Source of the DNA: Haplomitrium mnioides
Taxonomy: Eukaryota > Marchantiophyta > Haplomitriopsida > Calobryales
Reading direction: 5' to 3'
Assembly: GCA_049999725.1 (NCBI GenBank)
Contig: JBNGIS010036427.1
Location: forward strand, 1-62,086
Length of the DNA: 62,086 bases
Shown: positions 56,150 to 62,086 of the stretch, piece by piece
How positions within the stretch are numbered: the first letter of the stretch is position 1
Layout: each line of letters begins with the position of its first letter
Program-made: the position numbers and the translations under genes
Notes under the pieces: model-generated
The model's input: the letters and a program-made list of their open reading frames with translations, nothing else
What the model was told of the DNA's origin: nothing
Databases searched by the model: none

Positions 56150-57450
56150 TAGCTTAGATTTGTGTTTTCTTTTTGTTGCTGCTATTTTTTCTATAAAGTA
56201 TTATCTGGAAAATGCATCTTCAGCCTCACAAGCAAACCATTGAACATATATTTGTTTCAAGTTTGGAGGTTCTTCCTCATGAAATGACAAAACTTTGAGG
56301 ACTTTGGCAATCCAAAACGGTTTGCTTTTTGGATCAAAAGAGGCAACAACACAAATAAACATTTTGGCTTTCACATCATGTAGGTTGCCAAATTGGTGCT
56401 CATATTTAGTGTTGTGTGAAAAAGTCCTTTCTTGCATCCCAGTTACTCCATCATAGATTGCTCAACATGTAGAAAGTATATCTTCTACTGGAACATCTTC
56501 TCCTATTTGTTGAGCATCAAATTGAAAACCTAGACAAACATTTTGAGAATCATTATAAGTACTTTTGGGTTGTAAAGGTGGAAAGGTGAATTGTGCTTCA
56601 AGTCCTCGTCTTTTTATTTCAAAGATGTAATCCTCAATCTTTTGTCGGGAAAGAAAAAATTCATTCCACCATTGAATATCAAAATCTGTAAAGAACTTGT
56701 AGTAGTTCTCACTTACGTTGTCTTTTATTGCAAAAAAAACCATTTTCTTTGCGTCAACTTCTTTTTCTTTTTTTTGAGATTGTTTGATTTCAAAATATCC
56801 TTTGAGAGGAATCAACATTGAACTTAAAAATTCTCTATCCACTTCATGTAGGCACTTGAGTTGAAAAATACCATCCAGAGGTAGCCAAAATTCATCTGTT
56901 GAAAACTATTTGCTCTAAATCTTTGCTTTTGAATTGCTCAACTTGAACTTGAATTGTTGATTAAAGGTAATATCATGCATCCTTTGAACCAAAGAGGGGC
57001 GTTGTTGCACAAACATTTCAAAATCCAAAGTTTCCATCAAAAGAGCTACTTGATGTTTAGGATTGTAAGATAATTGTAGCGCCTTGCTAAGACTTGTAAT
57101 TGTGAAAGCTTTGACATGTTTCAAACATTTCAAGAATCTACTCAACTTTTGATTGATTTGATCATGAGTATAGCCAACTATGAGAAATCCCACCTTGATT
57201 TTTGGAAAACATTCTTGGCAATAAGAAGACTAAGATATACAAATAAGATGAAATTCTTACTATATTGTGTCATATTGTCAAATTGAAGATACAAAGTTGG
57301 AAGCAACAGCCTTTCAAAGTCACATAATGTTTTATTGAACATCGTAACTATCAAATTAGAGTTGCTTGTTAAGTTTTTGTAGGTTAAAAAGACCCTTGAA
57401 AAAAGAGCATGATTGAATATTAAGGCACCAACAACATGCACACCCACCAA
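56150..57450 (-). pseudogene. T transposase-like protein, catalytic and C-terminal parts
   Basis: The minus strand reads GVHVVGALIFNH, TLYLQFDNMTQYSKN, FILFVYLSLLIAKNVF, then after a one-base frameshift in a TTTTCC/AAAAA run, KVGFLIVGYTHDQINQKLSR. From memory, this matches uncharacterised transposase-like proteins with a QLDN...ENKN motif followed by GHTHEDID, found in plants, algae and cnidarians. The Asp and His/Asp are probable catalytic residues. Further on come FTDFDIQWWNEFFLSR, QNVCLGFQFDAQQ and the BAH-like FWIAKVLKVLSFHEEEPP...VQWF. Stops lie at about 56,912, 56,460 and 56,199. No transposition chemistry is proven for this family to my knowledge. Confidence 0.65.
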
Positions 57451-58509
57451 ACAACCTTTATCAATGTTTTATGGTGACAACAGCGAGTGTGGAATGGTTA
57501 TTGTCTTCTAATCTATTCTATTGATCACAATTTCCAAGTATTTTTTACCATCAACATAACATTTTCTTCAATGGTTTGCAAGTTTTGTTCTTTCTTTCAT
57601 TTGTTGGTCATGATGAAGAAGTAATAGGCATCATTAAAATGCATCATTACAAAGTACAAAGAGATGAACATAGTTTAGTAAAATATGTCTTGATGTTTTG
57701 AATTTCAAAAGATAACCTCATGTGCAAAGAATATTCAAATCAGCTTTAACAAATGTTTGGATTGGTAGAGGTGAAGTTTAATAATAAAATAATTAAAAAT
57801 AAACTTTAATTAATTTAAATATAGGAGAATCTAAATAAAATTCATAATAAGTACTTGTCTTTGACTTGAAATAAGCACAAGTTTCAAGAGGAGAAAACAA
57901 GATTTCCACACAATGGGTCACAAACTAGAACTTCAATTTCAAAAGTAGCTTAGACTCTATGTTTGCATAGGATTAAAAAAAACAATAATAGATCCTATGC
58001 GTGCATATGATTAGTGGAAACAATTAGTGATCCTATGCGCGCATAGGACCAAAAGCAACAACATCAATATTTTGGCTTGCTTTGACTATTGTCGCAACTA
58101 GATTTGAAAGAAGCAAGAACAAAACCCATGTGCGCAAAATATTTGAAAACAACATAAACGATTCTTGATATTTTTTTATCTAGCAATGGGCTTTGGATTC
58201 AAAGCAACAACAACAAAACCTGATGCAACGCTAAGGTCACATTTAACAATCTGAATAATTTCCTCGCTTTATTTGACTCTCGACATGGTTTGGATTCAAA
58301 CTAAAGCAACACACCCTATGCAAGCATAGAGTTTGTTTTGACAACTCAAATTGCTAGGGTTTATTTGACTCAAACCTTGTTTGTCAAACAACTTAGCAAA
58401 ACAAATATCTTGTTGCACTAAGTTGAGAAAGCATAACATCTCTAGAACTAAGCTTTGAGTCTCATAAAAAAAACATCATAATAACCATAGGTTTCAAAAG
58501 AGAAGAAAT
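57451..58509 (-). other. gap between the two coding blocks of T copy B
   Basis: This kilobase lies between the N-central and catalytic blocks. It is AT-rich and has no good coding frame. It carries four CTATGC..GCATAG-like palindromes at 57,958, 57,993, 58,034 and 58,317. It may be an intron or an insertion. Confidence 0.4.
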
Positions 58510-58960
58510 TTGTTACCTTTGTAGGACTCCAAGACAAATTTTTCTTGCAATGATTTTTTTTTTGCAAGTTTCACAAACAACAAATATATTCCATTTTGGA
58601 ACTTTAACATTTGGAAAATGAGTTCTCCAATGTTTTCTAAAACTAGAAAAACTAAGAATGCAACTAGGATCTTTCTCTTTCAAATAAGTTGTGTAATAGT
58701 CATAAACTTCCCATTTTGTAAAATTATCAGGCAAGTTATAAACCTTGTGATTGGGCATTCTCTCTTAATATACTTGAAAAAAATTGTTTATCCATTCACG
58801 CACAAGTACTCCTTTAGTAGATAATTCTCTATTTCCATAAATCCCTCTAGGATTTGCGTTTTTGAGATTTTGAATCCTTTAGATTCTATCATTCCCTACT
58901 CATAATATTAATTTGAAGGCTCTTCTACACACAATGGTACCGCCAAGAAGAGTGAACCGA
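58510..58960 (-). pseudogene. T transposase-like protein, N-central part
   Basis: The minus strand reads VDNRFTLLGGTIVCRRAFKL, then RIQNLKNANPRGIYGNRELS, and after a stop PNHKVYNLPDNFTKWEVYD, KEKDPSCILSFSSFRKHWRT, HFPNVKVPKWNIFVVCETC. A CRRAF-type block, a KDPS..F...W...FPNV block and a CxxC zinc-like pair (VCETCKKK) appear in this order. I associate that order with the same transposase-like family as the catalytic part. Several stops separate the pieces. Confidence 0.55.
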
Positions 58961-59765
58961 TTGTCAACATCGAATTTTTTTCTTGGTATTCTCCATTGCA
59001 ATATGATATAACCTTGATTCTTCATGCTTTGTCTTTAAAAAAATCTGTCTTGCACAATGACAAATAATTATTTCGACAATATAAAATTCTTCTCAATTTC
59101 AAAATTGATATTGGATCAAGCTTTTTCTTCACAAAGCTCTTGTTATAATGGACTTTCTGCAAAGAATTTTCATGTAAAGTATTTACTCATTTGGGTTTTG
59201 GCTCACACAAAGAATTCTTCTCCATTGCTTATCTATTTGGTCCAGAGACAAATCCAGCCATGGAAGATAATTCATCATCTAGGAGATCTTGAGCATCATT
59301 GATGACACTCTTTATTCATTCAAGATAAGTTTTTGATGGATGTAGACCACTTTGAGGATTGGGAGAACTCGACCATGCCAAAATAGAATCTTCATAAAGA
59401 TCTTAAGTATTTTAAAATGCTTTTTGTAAAATAATCGGTGCCATTAGTGATAGCTCCAACAAAATGTTGGCTGATTGAGACTCTTTGCTAGAATTATTTC
59501 CTAAATTGTAGTCTAAAGATTCCTCCAAATGAATTTGGTTTCTAAAAGATTTCCCAATCTCATTCAAAGGTTTAACTTAACTAGAAATCACTCATTGTTT
59601 GAGTGGTACCATCGATGATAGTGAATCATCTCCAAAATTGAAATAGTCCACCAATTTTATGCTTTTTGTGTTTTGAAGAAACAAATTTGGATCTTGAATA
59701 TCGTGGGCTACATTTGATGAGGACAAAGAAAGATCCACAACTGTCTAGAAATTCTGACTTGAATG

Positions 59766-60077
59766 TCATTCTATTGATTTGTTGGAGTAGCAAAAAGAAA
59801 GATTCAACTTTGACCGCTTGACCGGCAATAAAGATCTAGTGCGTGAAAAAGGTTGAGTCTTTGTTCCTATGCGTGTAATGGGTTCCCTCTTTGATCCTTT
59901 GCGTGCAATTTGGTCACTTCTTGATCCTATATGCAAATTGGGCTCACTCCTTAACCCTATATGTGCATAAGGTTCAATCCATGATCCTATGCACGCGTGG
60001 AGTTCAATTGCTTGATCTTCTAGTGTAGACGTATATGATTCAACAACTGCCATCTTTTTTCCTAAAATACTTGCCAT
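59766..60077 (-). pseudogene. T protein N-terminus with a 10-11-residue tandem repeat
   Basis: An open frame starts at ATG 60,077 and contains the units PYAHIGLRSE, PNLHIGSRSD, QIARKGSKRE and PITRIGTKTQ. At DNA level the units carry CCTATGCGTGTAATGGG-like words about 30 bases apart (59,867, 59,897, 59,926, 59,954 and 59,985). The frame ends at 59,766, and the following kilobase to 58,960 is full of stops. The protein has no recognised fold. Confidence 0.45.
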
Positions 60078-60100
60078 CACACTTGATGCTTTAAGTATTC

Positions 60101-61070
60101 CAACACTTACCTCCTCAAAACAATGGTTTGAAATTATCTCAAGCTGTCAACCAAAAGTAACACTTTTTCTACGAATATGAATTTTGAAATTCTAACCTCT
60201 TCTTGCCTTTAAAAACTCTAGCCAGTGAAAAATAATAATAATCATAAAGAAAAAATTTAAGGAAAGTATTTTAAAAAATATTCTCAACTTCTATTTGTAT
60301 ACCCAAAAGATGTGTTTTTGAAGAAAATTTCACAGAACATTAAAATTAAGAAATTTTTGTGAAGAAAATGAAAAAAAATAATCAAAAAGATGAAAATTAG
60401 CAATGCTTTGTACAATTCCTTTTTTTGCACCAGGAAAACCTACGTGTCAAGAACTCAATGAATCATTTTTTGGAGGGAAAACGTGTTTTTTGAGAATTTG
60501 GTATAAAAGTAGTTGTTAACAATGGAAAGTTTCTTTCTATTGTAGCGAGTTCACTTTCTGAATTTTTTTCTTGTCATCGTCATTTTTGCAATTTCTTGTC
60601 ATTTAGCTATTTTCTGCCTTTCACTCATTTGAACTTTTCTTCTTAAGATTTTTTCCTTTTATTTTTACTAGTTTACACTTTGGAGAAAATGGCATCACAT
60701 GCCTATGCTCCCAAACCATTTACCAAAACCTTATAGGTATTTGGATGTTTTGAAGGTTCTTGAGCCACAAAAACTAGCCTATGAATGACTAGTTTGTTGT
60801 GGAACAACAAAGAATATTGATCATCACCTTTTCTTTTTTCATGGTAAGGGTGAAAATTTTAACATGGGGCTTTTGGTCCAATTCATGATGATTTAAGAAG
60901 GGGACATAGCCTGCATGAGGTTGCTTGTGTAGTCAGAATCATCAATTACTCTCTTTAAGGCTTCACCAAAGAAATTCTGCTTCAACGAGATGAAGCCACG
61001 AGACATCTTCACCAAGGACTTCCAATCAACTTTCAACGACATCAAGGTGAGACTAACAAGCTTTGTTTTT
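60101..61070. other. unassigned AT-rich DNA
   Basis: I see no recognisable gene. A short frame after ATG 60,688 (MASHAYAPKPFTKTL) is stopped after 15 codons. It might be a remnant of a gag or host-like gene, but nothing supports this. Confidence 0.35.
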
Positions 61071-61099
61071 CAATCGTTTTAAACTTTTTGTTGCCAAGG

Positions 61100-61216
61100 A
61101 GTCCAAGCATGGACTCCCATGTCCATGTGGGCATAAACTCTTGAGTCCATGCGTGCTTGGACTCTCGAACCCATGTTCACTTGGGCTCGGGAGTCCATGC
61201 ACACATAGACTCAAGA
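61100..61216. repeat. short array of GAGTCCATGC..GCTTGGACTC palindromes
   Basis: Four to five units of 25-30 bases carry GAGTCCAAGCATGGACTC, GAGTCCATGCGTGCTTGGAC, CCCATGTTCACTTGGGCTC and GAGTCCATGCACACATAGAC. Each unit is a near palindrome with a TGC/GCA centre like those in family T. Confidence 0.75.
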
Positions 61217-62086
61217 TACGAGATTGCAGGAGGCAATTATAGTGCTGCCACAAGATAACTTTTAACTACCAAATATAGAGCAAAAAATCCCATGCTTTTG
61301 CTTTGTGATTGTTAAGTAGATGTAGGGCTTACACTAATAGAAGCCCACATCTTTGTAATTGATGGTAATTACGACCAACGCTACAGATTGGAAATGACGT
61401 CCATTCAAAAAGTTGAGTATTGGCTCAGAGGTACATGGAAAGTGGGATGGTGTCATCCCTGAAATTAAAAAGAGAATTGGTGTTGGAGACTTTGGAGATA
61501 AAGCCAAAGTCCACTCTTGAGAAGACTATTACATCTCAAGACAATTGGTTCCAGCTCGAGTTTTGAAGTGGAGAGCTCTAGGAGTTACAACAAAGCATAT
61601 TACAATGTGAGAAAAAAATCATGTGAATGGGTAGAAGCCAAAGGATCTTTGAGAATGGAGAACAAGAAGTGGACATTGTAGAGGTCCTTTTAGGGTCTTC
61701 TTAACAAAATTAAAATAGTAATTTTGAAATGGGTGGAAGCTAGAGAACTTTCAATTGAAAAAATGTCTTGCAAACTTGAGAGACATAAAGTTTTGGCAGT
61801 GATGGTTAAATCTTTTTGCTCCTAGGTATGCTACAGCTTGTGAGAGAAGGCAAAAATGGAGTATCCCATCCACATAGAGGAGTCAAAAGATGTCACATTT
61901 TTTACTCAAGCTTTGAGAAATTGTTGGTACATTTTTTTCCCCATTTTTTCAATTCTATTTCAAAAGTTTTATTGAACTTTTTTAAAGTCAACCAAGTCTC
62001 TAGTAGCATTTACCTGTTGAATTCCCTGGTCGCATTGACTTGAAAGTCCATACTCGCATCAACTCTCAAGTCTATGTGCACATGGA
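61217..62086. other. unassigned DNA to the window edge
   Basis: Fragments such as HGKWDGVIPEIKKRIGVGDF and LVPARVLKWRAL in plus frames look as if they come from a decayed protein, but I do not recognise it. The last 70 bases return to the palindromic vocabulary (AAGTCCATACTCGCATC, AAGTCTATGTGCACATGGA), so an element probably continues beyond the window. Confidence 0.35.

Larger units (their letters stand above)
55273..60100 (-). mobile_element. family T, copy B, main part
   Basis: This is the fullest T copy. Minus strand from 60,077 to about 56,100 encodes the transposase-like protein in broken frames. 56,100-55,273 is the 3' flank with palindromes such as CTATACGCGTATATG (55,559) and CTATGTACGTATATG (about 55,611). 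Internal palindromes CTATGTTTGCATAGG, CTATGCGTGCATATG and CTATGCGCGCATAGG lie at 57,958-58,046, and CTATGCAAGCATAG at 58,317. Excluding the nested copia element, the copy is at least 5.4 kb. The far (5') terminus was not identified. Confidence 0.75.

Noticed and set aside
1-62086. tRNA, rRNA or other structural RNA genes
   Set aside because: I looked for B-box-like GGTTCGANNCC and rRNA-like text on both strands and saw none convincing. A tRNAscan or Infernal run would be decisive.

Overview
This is nuclear DNA of a land plant. The evidence is spliced genes with canonical GT-AG introns, a 249-residue cytosolic ribosomal protein eS6 behind a telo-box/site II promoter, an NPF (PTR) transporter, and many plant-type LTR retrotransposons, an L1-type LINE and a MITE. 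The rhodanese-phosphatase-FHA gene and the style of the retroelements make me lean towards a bryophyte or another non-seed plant, but the sequence alone does not prove that.

Layout. 1-8.6 kb is a repeat mosaic: a decayed Ty3/gypsy chromovirus, a fragment of an unusual DNA-transposon-like family (called T here), a truncated LTR element with its primer-binding site, a gypsy LTR fragment and two tandem repeats. 9.6-19.2 kb is the only gene island, with three intact genes whose exon sums stay in frame: NPF transporter (minus, 4 exons), rhodanese-DSP-FHA phosphatase (plus, 7 exons) and eS6 (minus, 7 exons). The first two diverge and the last two converge. They look like unrelated neighbours, not a pathway.

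19.2-25.6 kb holds an intact 230-bp MITE and two abutting minus-strand chromovirus remnants. 25.6-47.1 kb is built from an uncharacterised dispersed repeat (called R). One R copy is split by a 5'-truncated LINE and by a 2.9-kb TG...CA insertion, each with target-site duplications. A moss-like gypsy gag-RT remnant carrying a foldback, a second T fragment and a different chromovirus fragment also lie here. 47.1-60.1 kb is the fullest T copy, with a Ty1/copia element (47,659-55,272) nested in it. 60.1-62.1 kb is unassigned and carries short palindromic arrays.

The strongest candidates for something new are family T and the copia element. T has a transposase-like gene with QFDN and GYTHDQIN motifs, a BAH-like C-terminus and clusters of a CTATGCGCGCATAG-type palindrome. 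The copia reverse transcriptase carries an in-phase 12-codon then 16-codon minisatellite. Paralogous repeat copies supply 'empty sites' for three insertions, so those boundaries can be read directly.
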